Shown here: one piece after another, positions 12,186-23,000 of the stretch
Position numbering within the stretch: the first letter of the stretch is position 1
Layout: every line of letters begins with the position of its first letter
The notes under the pieces: generated by a model
Database searches by the model: none
Seen by the model: the letters and a program-made list of their open reading frames with translations, nothing else
Told to the model about the DNA's origin: nothing
NCBI GenBank assembly: GCA_035041965.1
Contig: JAPYMA010001761.1
Coordinates: 62,001 to 126,000, forward strand
Direction of reading: 5' to 3'
DNA length: 64,000 nucleotides
Origin: Anisakis pegreffii
Lineage: Eukaryota > Nematoda > Chromadorea > Rhabditida > Anisakidae
Program-made: the position numbers and the translations under genes

Positions 12186-13909
12186 TCAAAAAATGCCTAA
12201 ATTCAGGACTTGAACAAACAATTTTAGCGGTTTTATAAGCCTTTCAAAGTTGCTTGCTTCGTTCCTTAGCGAAATATGCTTAAAATTTGATTGATGAATC
12301 AACTCTCTAAAGTTACTGAAAGTAAAAACAGTTTTAGGTGGAGGTGCAAATTTTCAATAACTGATACCGGGCGAATGTTGGATAATCATCCGTTATGCTG
12401 CGTTCAACAGTTTTCGGTGTTTTGTCGTCGAACTGATGTAAATCATCTTCCAGGCTCATAAAATTTGCCGCATCGCTCAGGTATAGCGGTCTCGGCCCTC
12501 CTGGCGGTACTTGCCCTCCTGGTGGTACTTGGGGTCCTGGCCCGTGCGGTCCTCCACCTCCTGGCGGTACATGCTGTCCTCCTCCTCCTGGCGGTACGTG
12601 CTCTCCTCCTCCTCCTCCTGGTGGTACATGCTGTCCTCCTCCTCCTGGCGGTACGTTCTCTCCTCCTCCTCCTCCTCCTCCTGGTGTTACGTGCGGTCCT
12701 TCCCCTGCTGGCACTCCTGTCCCACTCGTCGCTGGTTTTTGCCCTGAGGATGATGGGTAGCAACACTGCAAATTCCGATAATTTGAAAAATCATCAAAGA
12801 GATTATGAAGAAAATTTCTTCTAGATTTAGGAAAATAGTAAAAAAAATCGCTTATTCGAAAAATCGGAACATTTGAACTGGGAAATTCACACTGAAGGTG
12901 AATGTGATCTGTTAAGGCGTTTTGCGTAAACTATTATCCGGAACTCTTGTAAGGCAGGATACACATTTCGCATCGGATTTGAACGGAGGAAGTATAGAGT
13001 CCAAACACGTGAGTGAAAATTCATAGCTTGAAGATTCGGCTTACTTAGTGATTGCTTAATGGTTTCAAATCAATTGTAAAATTTTTGGTTTCATTACCCA
13101 AGTTTTAGGTGCTGTGTACTTACCCAAATTTCGATACTGAAATCAAATGCTGCTATTAAATTTTTGGTTTCAAAATATGTTTTCTGAACACGACCACGCT
13201 ATCTATTTGAGACGGATCTAAGGAAATGGCTATATCTCCTCAAGTAAGCAAAATCGCTCGGCAGAAATATATGTTTTTCTGAATGGAGATATCCAGCTCG
13301 ATCGAATGATGCAAAGAAATTCACATGTTTCCGGGCAAACCTGAGAAGACGGTTAGCTCGAAGATCGCAATCCGCCTATTGCTATATGAACATACTTACT
13401 GATCTATAGTGATCAATTGGTATGAATGAGCGCGATTGCGCTATCTGTTTGGAATAGATCGAAGAAAATGGCTCTATCTCCTCAAGTAAGCAAAATCGCT
13501 CGGCAAAATATATATTTTTCTGAATGGAGATATCCAGCTCGATCGAATGATGCAAAGAAATTCACATGTTTCCGGGCAAACCTGAGAAGACGGTTAGCTC
13601 GAAGATTGCAATCCGCCTATTGCTGTATGAACATATTGATTGATCTATAGTGATCAGTTTGTATGAATAACCAAGTTTGAGGTGCTGTGTGCTTAACTCA
13701 AGCTTGGAAATGAAACCAAATGTTACAGTTTAGGTTTCAAACAAAATGTTAATGATTTCTCGGAGCACCAGAAAATTTCCTCCGATCAACTGGGGTGTCG
13801 AGGTAAGATTTTTGAAAGCCTCAAGTAACTAAGAGGAAAAACTTACCTCAACAATCCCAAAGGAAACTTGGAAGCAAGCAATGACAACGATCAATGTTGT
13901 TGAGTTCAT
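12186..13909 (-). CDS. Secreted Pro/Gly-rich tandem-repeat protein
   Basis: Exon 1 (13847-13909) encodes MNSTTLIVVIACFQVSFG plus IVE, a clear signal peptide, and ends GAG|GTAAGT. Exon 2 starts at 12765 after AATTTGCAG, in the same phase 0, with CCYPSSSGQKP. It then carries repeats built on VPPGGGG with His/Gln/Glu linkers (about six units) and ends in an acidic-polar segment (SLEDDLHQFDDKTPK). Two 3' ends are possible. The frame can run straight to TAA at 12334-12336, giving about 164 residues. Alternatively a 53-base intron (12316-12368, with a pyrimidine-rich TTTTTACTTTCAG acceptor) may be removed, continuing 42 codons to TGA at 12186-12188, about 196 residues. The organisation suggests an extracellular structural, adhesive or matrix-type protein. 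No catalytic domain or known family is recognised. Intron 1 (12766-13846) holds a tandem duplication. Confidence 0.68.
12500..12700. repeat. GC-rich coding minisatellite of the Pro/Gly-rich protein
   Basis: Tandem units of roughly 27-30 bases built on CCTCCTGGCGGTAC on the plus strand, with variable numbers of TCC triplets, encode the VPPGGGG-type repeats on the minus strand. The triplet-number variation implies slippage-prone length polymorphism. Confidence 0.85.
13096..13190. repeat. Left flanking repeat of the 13.2-kb tandem duplication
   Basis: The segment containing AGGTGCTGTGT and GGTTTCAAA resembles 13669-13752 in the same order and orientation. The two bracket the 242-bp duplication. 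This suggests an older, larger repeated unit or a mobile-element boundary. Confidence 0.6.
13198..13668. repeat. Tandem duplication, two copies, period about 242 bp
   Basis: Copy 1 starts at 13198 and copy 2 at 13440. They share long near-identical blocks, including TCCTCAAGTAAGCAAAATCG, ATATCCAGCTCGATCGAATG and ACATGTTTCCGGGCAAACCT. Each ends in GATCTATAGTGATCA. They differ by scattered substitutions and at least one single-base indel, which shifts the open frame seen in copy 2. The array sits inside intron 1 of the Pro/Gly-rich gene. Confidence 0.92.
13669..13752. repeat. Right flanking repeat, related to 13096-13190
   Basis: Shares the order ACCAAGTTT, GAGGTGCTGTGTGCTTA, GGTTTCAAA with the left flank, with more divergence than exists between the two inner copies. 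Confidence 0.6.
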
Positions 13910-14748
13910 GAGCACACAAATGATCAATACATCAATTGTTTATTCATTGACTAACCGAGAGGATGGAAGTTTTGTTCAGAAATTTATGGCGATCAATTTA
14001 ATCGAGTTCAATGCACTCTGACTGAATGGATGTAGAAAAAAAGAAATGCATGAACATAATTTGAATTTTGAAAAAAAAACTGCTCGAGTCAATGGGAAAA
14101 CATTTAGGATGATGATGCTTTTATTGAGATTTGGTTAAAAATTCACTCTTTACAGCTCATAAAATAGGAAATTTCTGACTGCTCTGAATCACTGCCGTGC
14201 TAGTTCGCTAGACTATGATCTCATGCGTATCACAAATGTGCTACTTGGATGAACGAAGTCACGCTGATTGTGTGATGACATTGAAATGTGGCATGACCTC
14301 ATCATATTTCGAGATGTCGAGGCCATGCAGATATACATCCACTTCATGTTTTTTTGGTCGACAAACTCAATTATCTCGGTCTCTGTATGGTTTCCGAATT
14401 GGATCAGTAAATTCAGATCAAATGTGGCATGGTACGATCATTTTCAATTGATTTCATTGCATGCCCGAGAGTTGCTCTATGTGCAGTTCATTTTTGATGT
14501 GAACATGATTGTTTGATCGACAATTAGTGGGAACAATTGACCTATCAATATGATCACATCACTGTTGAGCAGTAAAATCGATAAACATTGAAGCTGTGAT
14601 TCAGTCGTTTGATTACTTTGTCAGTGTGATTGTACTCTAAACGGTTGTACTCTACATTGCTGTGTTTTTGAATCGTATTCGGTACGACGGTTGGACGTTG
14701 CGATGAGAAGTGAGAAGAGCTGTCGAAGGCAAGTACTCGTCGTCAACA

Positions 14749-14852
14749 ATGGCAAACGAGACGAATTCGATGACTTCAACAACCATGGACTCAGATGATC
14801 CAGTGATGATCCGTAATCAACTGATAATAGCCGGACGCAGAGAGCAGCCGTG
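14749..14852 (+). CDS. Candidate 5' coding exon, unrecognised protein
   Basis: An ATG in good context (ACAATGG) opens 34 codons beginning MANETNSMTSTTMDSDDPVM and ending AGRREQP. A strong donor TG|GTAAGA follows in phase 2. The peptide is polar and Ser/Thr/Asp-rich, with no signal sequence. The next exon must enter with one base. Phase-compatible acceptors lie near 15011, 16875 and 19452, but none gives a recognisable continuation. The gene may be long, with the decayed block at 17.4-18.6 kb in an intron. Confidence 0.45.
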
Positions 14853-17365
14853 GTAAGATGAACGCGTCATTGACTTCAACCTCTCAACACTCGAGCGATA
14901 AGTCTTTTTTGATATCGATAGTTATTTCATATTCAAATTGTCATTGCATAATTCTATGTTGCTCATAGTATTTGATTGGTAGCGGTAGTCTTGCGTTTCT
15001 TGCCTGACAGCGAATCCAAATCCCTAGCGAAACACTCTTCGTCCTTATGACATAAGAATACTCTGGTTTATTTCGGTGATACCCATAGCCAGAGATTTGA
15101 AGTTGTACTTTTAGCACTGATTAGGTAGAAACATTACAAGACCAGAATCAAATTTTTCGGAATCCCATGCTTCTGGTAACAGTTGGGAAAGAGTCACAGA
15201 GCTAGGTTCTGTTCGGTCCGACCAGTGAATTGGATGAATTTGGGATCGTATGTGCTTCATAGTGTGTGATAGAAGTGTTTCTGTGGTGGCAGATATGAAT
15301 TTTTGTGGAACCAAAATCACTTTTCTACGGGATGCAATAATTTTTTATCGTATGAGTGCTAGACGCAGTTGATGCTCAGCCTCAAATGAAGGCTATTAAC
15401 GGGATGGTCATAATAAAACGAAACTGAGTCGTGAGTGGGGTGATTACTCGGAGTTGTGACCTTCCTTGAGTTAGTCGACTCATCTTGGAGCATTAATGAA
15501 TTGATCGTTCAGCATGAAAATGAACTGAATGAACAAATTAGGCTGAGAAACTCTTGTATATTACTGATGCTTTTTGCCATGAAAACATTGCGAAATTGTT
15601 TTTGATGTTGTGGTGCAGAATTTAAAATCATTTTTGGCAAAAAAAGCAGTCATCTATCGTGCACACTTTCAAGGGGATTGTTATTGAGATCACAATCTTC
15701 GTTGAATTAATAATTCACTCAGAAACTTGGTGATTGTTTTTCGAGTGGGGATTAAAGCGTTGCATCAGCTGAATCGCCAGAAATAGAAGGATATTAGTTG
15801 AAAAGGAATCAATCCAAACATAAACGAACAACGAATCTTAATCACTGCCCTTAATGGTGACATCGCTAGACCATTCCAATCGTAACATTCAATCGTTAAT
15901 GTGAAGCGGCAAAGAAAAATAGTAATATTCGCATGTGAATATTTTCAAAGAAGACCAAATTCCAATGATATCAATTTTTGCTTTCGAACACTTAATTAAA
16001 GTGAGATATTGAACATAAAAGAGGAATTAAAATTGTGATAGTTCATAATCGCATGGCGATGTGATCGTGCTTGATTGAGAAATGTGCAGAGTACTAAATT
16101 TGGGCATGATACTTGAATCAGTTGCATTATAAGACTTAAATTATCGCGACGAAAATGTTACTAGGACACTCATCCCCGAATATAACTGATACCGTTGATA
16201 ATTCTATAGATAGCTTCAATTATTGATGATCGATAGCTGATTCCTGAGCCTTTCGGCTCATGCAAGTATTTGATAAGTGAGTTGACCCAGTTGACTACCA
16301 CATAGGAAAATGCGATGCGAATTGTGACTTCATGTATCAATATCTTGTGATTGATATGATGTTAAGATACATTTGATAGTTGCTTTGATAATACGTGGTA
16401 TATATCATATTGATACATTGATAGCTTTGGGCAAGGTTGATTCTGATTTAAATGTCTATTAGTAGTCCATGTGTGCTGTATTGGTATTATGGGAAAGGGG
16501 ATCCATGATCCATTTTCTCATCATATACGTGTTTAGTATTGATGTTGATATATTTGAATGTTATGACACAGTGTTATTGCTTTACTGGAATGGTATTCCC
16601 GTGTACTTGTTTGTGTTGAAGGAAATCTGAATTCTCGATGAGAGGTTTTTGATATGTCCAGTAGGATGAATAACTGAAGAGGATTACACCGCTTGTCGAT
16701 GGCATATCATAAAGGGAATACCATTCAAGTTCTATCATTGATTTATCCGTAATGAGCGAATTGCCTTGAGTTGTTTCTATTAGATTGTTAAAGAACGTTT
16801 CTTAGGCCAATACTTCCGACTTCAATTGTGTACTTGAGCATTGAATTCGTAATGGTGGTTTGTATATTTTGTCAGGATGATTGTTCATTTGTCCCCACTC
16901 AGAACTGATGGTATAAAAGAACGTTCTTTAACAATATCCATAATATCTTATTTCCTATAGCATTTTACATCTCATTTCTTATTTCAAGTATTGATATGTT
17001 TCAATTGATATCCTATTATTAGATATGATATCTCAACTAGAAGAATGCCTGATAATGATCGATTTTAGTTGTCAGAGTAACATACCCTGTTAGCGATATA
17101 TTCATCAACCCATACAGATGAGCTGAAAGGCTGGATAATTTGACGTTTGGAACTTTCCTCGCATAGCTGACTTAGAAAATGAGTGGTGACTACGAAATTT
17201 TCGAAATTTCAGTGAACCTTTCATTTACACTTAGTTACTGCTGCACCCATTTGTAGCATGAGTAATTTAAGTGGATTACTGGAGTTTGCAGCATTCCACA
17301 GTTGGATATCAATTGAATGTTGACATTTGAATTGTTTTCTCCGTAATTGTTTGTTATTTATTCTG
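14853..17365. other. No firm gene; probable intron or intergenic DNA
   Basis: AT-rich. A minus-strand frame at 15111-15320 has coding-like composition (segment IHPIHWSDRTEPSSV) but no matched splice sites. From 16.1 to 17.1 kb there are many short TGATAT-type repeats and a GAACGTTC palindrome. Confidence 0.35.
16913..16932. promoter_or_regulatory. Palindrome resembling a heat-shock element core
   Basis: AAAGAACGTTCTTT is a perfect palindrome matching nGAAnnTTCn. A near copy, AAAGAACGTTTCTT, lies about 130 bases upstream near 16788. With no promoter identified beside it, the function is uncertain. Confidence 0.2.
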
Positions 17366-18355
17366 TCATTTTGTTAAAGCTTTTCAACTGTGCAATTCAA
17401 CGAAAGCTCAACCTCCTCTGCAACGTCACCACATCTACTGCAACTTCCGAAAGGCTCGTAACCATCTCATTCGGCTTAAAGGCAGCAAACCTCTTCAAGT
17501 GACCTTCTGTCCTCCAGCAGCCCTCGAGGATCATCTCAACTGAACTGGATGTAAACATATTCTGCTTATGCCGATCTCCGTATTCGTTGCTACGCTCATA
17601 ATGTGACCTACCTGTGAGCCATGTTCAAATGTCAGATCGAACTATCCGGTATCCCTAAATGTGATCATAACCAATATTACTTGCCCCAGCAGATATCAGT
17701 GGCATCTTCGCGAGCTGTCCTTAACATCGCTATGAAAGTCATCAACCCGAAACTGATGCGGCTTCGAAATCTCGACTGTTTGCATCGTTCTGCCATTCAA
17801 CTGCGGTCTATTCCTCGTTGAGCAACTCTCGAAGCTCACGAGTGCACTGATTGTTCTCTAATTTGACCCATTCGAACTTTCAACCGATGGGTTTTGGGAC
17901 TCATGTCCCTTTTCCGAGAACAACAAGAAGAGTCGTTCGTCAGCAGGCCAGCTACTCTTAAAGACTCCATAATGGACGGCCATTCATCATACGGCTGAAT
18001 TTCGGACGATTTCTCCGAAAAAATGTTATCGTCATAAATATTTGTACCTTCATAATGAAGGTTTCTTGATGAAGTCAACCTATGCTTCACATTATGCTAA
18101 ATGCTCTTCAATACAGTTTGAAAGCTATTCAGTTGCATCAGAAGATGTTCGTTTGAACCTGATAAGAAACGTATCAATGCTGGGCTGATCTCCACAATAT
18201 TCCGAATCCAATGACGTCAACACGACTGTCTATTTTGACGGCCACCTGAGCTCGTTCGATATTCTACAGCTCAAATCGCATCCTCTCGTCATCAACATTC
18301 GCAGATGGTTACAGCCTTTCGCTATTCTGACGTCCGTCCGACAGCTAGCAACAAC
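17366..18355 (+). pseudogene. Coding-like but broken block, probable decayed retroposed sequence
   Basis: About 1 kb of higher GC content and codon-like composition. No single frame stays open. Plus-strand fragments include CNFRKARNHLIRLKG near 17.44 kb, IELSGIPKCDHNQYYLPQQ near 17.65 kb and FDGHLSSFDILQLKSHP near 18.25 kb, each in a different frame or separated by stops. The minus strand is also open at 17836-18090. The block ends directly in a 200-base A-rich tract, which sets the sense strand as plus if it is a retrocopy or LINE/SINE remnant. The parent protein is not recognised, and target-site duplications were not found by eye. Confidence 0.4.
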
Positions 18356-18556
18356 AACAAGAATGGAACAAAAAATGAAAAAATAATTAAAAATGAAAAA
18401 AATAAAAAAACAAAAAATAAAAAATAAAAATAAAAAAATAAAAAAAAATAAAAATTAAAAGAAAAATCAAAAATCAAAAAATAAAAAAAAATAAAATAAT
18501 AAAAGAAAAATCAAAAAATAAAAGAAAAAATTTAAAAAAACAAAAAAAATAATATA
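18350..18556 (+). repeat. A-rich degenerate tail
   Basis: Roughly 200 bases of A runs interrupted by single T, G or C, with repeated AAAATAAAA and AAAGAAAAATC units. It abuts the coding-like block at 17.4-18.35 kb and resembles an expanded, decayed poly(A) tail. An ordinary A-rich simple repeat is the alternative. Confidence 0.75.
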
Positions 18557-20083
18557 ATGAATAAACTTTCATTGATAAACCAGTAATATATTGTTAGGAA
18601 TATTATAGCATTGTGAATCCATTTGCAGATAAGTGCTCTATGTTACAACTGTTAACTTAATTATATTGTTTAATATGAAACGTTGAACAAATGTTACAGT
18701 TTGTATGTTATTATTGCCCAATCGTGTAACATTGATGTATGATGACTACTCCATTGCTTTAATTGCTGCTCACTGAGAGTGTTTGAATTGTGCATTTGCA
18801 ATTCGCATCGCATCAACATCACTATTCCTTTGATGAATTCTGACTCGTCAACTCGCATCTATGTGCTAGTCACTGAATTAGTGTCTCTTACGATCATAGT
18901 CATTCTGTTTCGAATAGAAACCTTTGATTGAATATAGTGCAACTGACAGACAGTATCAAGCCCGAAGCATTTGAATGATCACATAATTGCCGAAATCGAG
19001 TGAAATACTTTATCGGAACTGACTGGTAGTGAGGCTTGCTAACGCACTTTGTGTTATCGATTGAATGTCGTTGGTCAAGTGATACAGGCTGATTGGTTTG
19101 GTCTGATGGAACACATGTGAATGAGATGATAGCGATGCACCGTTTTATTTAGAACTAAATACTTTGAAGAACTAAATAAATACTTTGAATAGTTTAAGAG
19201 AATAGTTAAGAGAATAGAACATAAAGAAGTGAATATTCTGAGATATGAAGTACAATCAAATGACTCCGAACAATCTACTTTCGCACATTTAACAAGATGA
19301 ATGGGCATTAAAAACTTTTTGCTTGAACATTTGGAGGAATTAAGTGATTCTAAGCTGGCGATTTCAGTTGATTCAGCGTAACTGGTAAGGTAATTTTAAT
19401 GGAAGACAGAAATTTGTTTTGTTGCTTACGCAAGATGAATTTTTCCCTCAGTTGGATGATCAAAAACATGCTCCAAGATGCGACAAACATTGTCATAGAT
19501 CGAAAATCTTTCACATCATTCATATTTGGTAATTATAAAATATTCTTCTATCTTCCCACATGAAGAAAATTTTCAGTATTGTAGTATAAAAATTTGCATT
19601 GATTCAGTATGATCTGAAATAATCAACTGCATCCAGGGTGAGATGTCCGGGTATAGTATAAGACGATAAACGCTTAATTTGGAGACGATCCTGTTCATGT
19701 TTGCCACCATGGACAATGTTAAATTATCCTATTAGTCATGATGGTATCCGAGGATTTTGGTGGTTCTATTAGAAAGAAATGAAATACATTAATGTGGCTG
19801 AATGAGTTCATAGATCAATCAAAAATGATCGGAAACCCAATGACTGTTGTCGGAGTTGAACAGAATCTGTCCCCTACAGAAATGATAATTTATTGAACAA
19901 AATAAGGTGGAATCAGTGAAATCATGTATTCGCTGAAAAAATAAGAATACAGTCGGAAATATGATAGTGTCTTAACTTCACACGAATTTCCTCTAGCGGA
20001 ACACGAACTGACCGAGATTAATGATAACATATAAATGATAGTGTATCTTTGATCAATATTATTATTATATCGCGCTCGACAAT
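18557..20083. other. No firm gene; 3' flank of desaturase copy A
   Basis: AT-rich, no long frames. A phase-flexible exon-like interval near 19452-19530 (acceptor TTTTTCCCTCAG, donor G|GTAATT) could belong to the plus-strand gene begun at 14749, but two frames are open and neither is recognisable. Confidence 0.3.
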
Positions 20084-23000
20084 TTATCCCACCTTTCGAT
20101 GTCGTCTAGCTTTTTGCCTTTCAATCGCCTGCAAACATTAATTTGAACTTGTGGAGTGTTCATCAAATGCTCGTTATAAGATCACTTGAAATTTGCCATC
20201 TTAGAGTCAATATTTAAGCCTGTACGAATACATGAGTGATCAATGTCTTTGATATCAAATTTTGAGCAAATGCGAAGAGTGTTTACTCTAGTGCCTTTCG
20301 ATTCATTCATTTCTTTGAATCGTGAGAGGTACGGAATTAAGAATGGCAAATTTGAAGAAGTTGAGCATTCATGGAAATGACAATTTGCTCAAATACTCAA
20401 TTTGATTGGCAGAATTGCTCACGAAATAGTGTGTTTAATTTGCAAGTTCGGCCAATTGCTGCAGTTTTTCTGCTCTCGATAGGATTCATAGCTAATGATG
20501 CAGGTAATGATGAAAATAACGTCACCTCTGGTGAGACTACTTTGAGATCTGACGTCCAACCGAGCTTTGTGAAGCCATCAATCACCTCCTTGGAAATGTT
20601 ATATTCATGAACAAATTCCGAAGTACGATAGTCTTGGGGGAACACATGATGGAAATTGTGACCACCTTCGCCAAGCGTCAACGCGGAGAGCTGAATTTAA
20701 GTTTAGTTGAGTGGAATCGCATGTTGCAATGTTTGAAAGGCTTCACATAAGGCTTGAAACGCGATGGGGGAAACAAATTTATCGTTTCTGATGGGGCTAC
20801 TCTAGGTCCACGACAAACTGAATTTGTTGGTGTCTAGTAATTTCAGTCTAGTGATTTCAATCCAGTGTTTCTAACTGAATCGTTCTAGTTTCATTACGGC
20901 TATTTCGGAGGGTTCAAACACAGTAAAATAGTTGAACGAGAATATTAGCTGGTGTTGCTTCAGACGTTATCGTTCTAATTGCTTTGATATTATATCTGAC
21001 AGACTATATGGATGAACAGATAGATTCCTGAAGTGATTTGAGTGGTGGATTCTGGGAAGCTCAGTGATGCTAGGCACTCAGAACGGTAATAAGCTTAATT
21101 GTGAATTCGAATAGGATTTATTCAGAAATTTGTTGGATGATATTTCTGAAAAAGTGATCTTAGTCATCAGTGTAATGCCAGATGGTTTGAGGTCATTTAT
21201 CTGAATGCTTTGCTTTCAACATTTCGTTTCAATGATGTTGCTATCAGATATGGTAACATTTGAATAGGTTCGAGAGATTTAAAAGTCTTCTCTCGTGCGA
21301 AAACAACGCAGTTTGTATGAAATGTTTGATGGGCATTTTTTGAATTAACTACACACAGAAATATTTGCTCTGTGGTGCTTTGACGGGTTGAAAAATTCAC
21401 GCAGTTGATCAGAATTTTTGCAAAATCCACCCATTCACGGAAATCATTCATCATAAAATTTCACTGATCAGTCTAGAAGAAAAAAGCTTCGAATGATTAC
21501 CCAATAACAGTCCACTGCAGAAATGCTTTCGTCGTAGGGCTTGAAACCCCATTTGTGTGCTGCCGAATTGATCAGCCAAGTGTTATGTAAAGTCCAACAG
21601 TACCTGTAAACAATATTAAGATTTTTTTCGAAAATATGTTTCGCAATCACATTTCAGAGATATTTCATGCATTCATTCATATGGTTCAGTGAGATTCATT
21701 CGGGTGGAAACTTTCTCATTTATTTTCTTTTTTTTCAATTTTTTTTAAATCTTCAATTCTGGTTTGTTGTTTGTTCATCATTCATTGTGATGAACGATGA
21801 ATAGACGAGGAATTTTTTGTGAGAAATTAACGATGAAATGATTTTCATGTTATTCGCATTTTTTTCGTATGAAGAGGATTCATGCACACTTTCTCGTTCG
21901 TTTAGTTCGGTACTCCGTTCAACATTTATAAAATAAGAAGACTGATTCAAGTTTTGCGGAACACACCGATAACAAAGGACAGATTATCAGGTGAGCGAAT
22001 GTTTGGGAATGTTATAGTGAAAGATTGCTTTTATGCAGGATGAAAGTAGTTTGCCATAGGGTTTGTCACCAAAAATACAAATGATTTCGCACATATTAAT
22101 AGATCATCACTTGTGTTTGAGTGTTTAGAATATAAGATAGTTGTTTTGATGGAGTTGAGGAATGGTGAGCATTAAGGCGTTTATGGTGATTTGAATGGTG
22201 GTAATTCAGTGAACGATTCGCTGATGCATTAATTTGAGTTTGACACAAAAACTTTGCTCAGACATGTGAATATGAGAAGAAGGTTCACCTTGACTTGTAA
22301 CGAGATCGGATTCGTTTAGAGAATGATTAGAAAACTGCTAAGAGATGGATTGAATTTGATGAGATCTTACCTGAACATAGAGCATGACATGAATGCAATG
22401 AACGATGTTTCACCCCAAAAATAAACTGGAATCACGGCTGGAACAAGGAAACAAAGTAGTGGAACCAGCAATGTGTAGTATCTGAAAGTGGGTTCCTTTT
22501 TTAGAAGATGGCTCAAATTTTTGTTCCGTGTGTCGAGAATTTTGGCTAGCAAAAAAAAACTTGATTGCATCGTTAATGAATTTGAATCATGATGCTGTTT
22601 TGACTGAAAGCTTCAAAAACAGTGATAAATCTGCATGACAGTGGTGAATATCAGAAATATTCTTTTGAGAGCATACTTTCGTTGAAATAGCAATACTTGA
22701 TCACTGAGCAAGTCGCTCATGTCGATCATAGCGCCTTTTCTCTTCACTTCAGGATGCTTCTTAGTCATAAGCCAGCCCATATGCGAGAAAAAGAAACCTC
22801 TGCAAAATCACCTGATTCATTAATCGTCATTGCTTCTTCTCAATTCACATTTGACATTCTCACAGCGGAACACTCTTACATCTAGTGACAAATTCTTAGG
22901 AAGTGGCATTTTAAACCGTTCCCTACATATTCTTAATATGTTATACAACCTTCATTACTCTACCATTAAGTTGCATAATTAGTTAATTAGTTATAGTGAA

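Noticed and set aside
12465..12824. 119-codon plus-strand frame rich in Leu/Val over the repeat region
   Set aside because: It is the antisense shadow of the Pro/Gly repeat minisatellite. The minus-strand frame has a signal-peptide exon and matched splice phase.
13426..13650. 74-codon frame in the second tandem repeat copy
   Set aside because: The equivalent frame in copy 1 is shifted by a single-base indel, so it is not maintained as coding.
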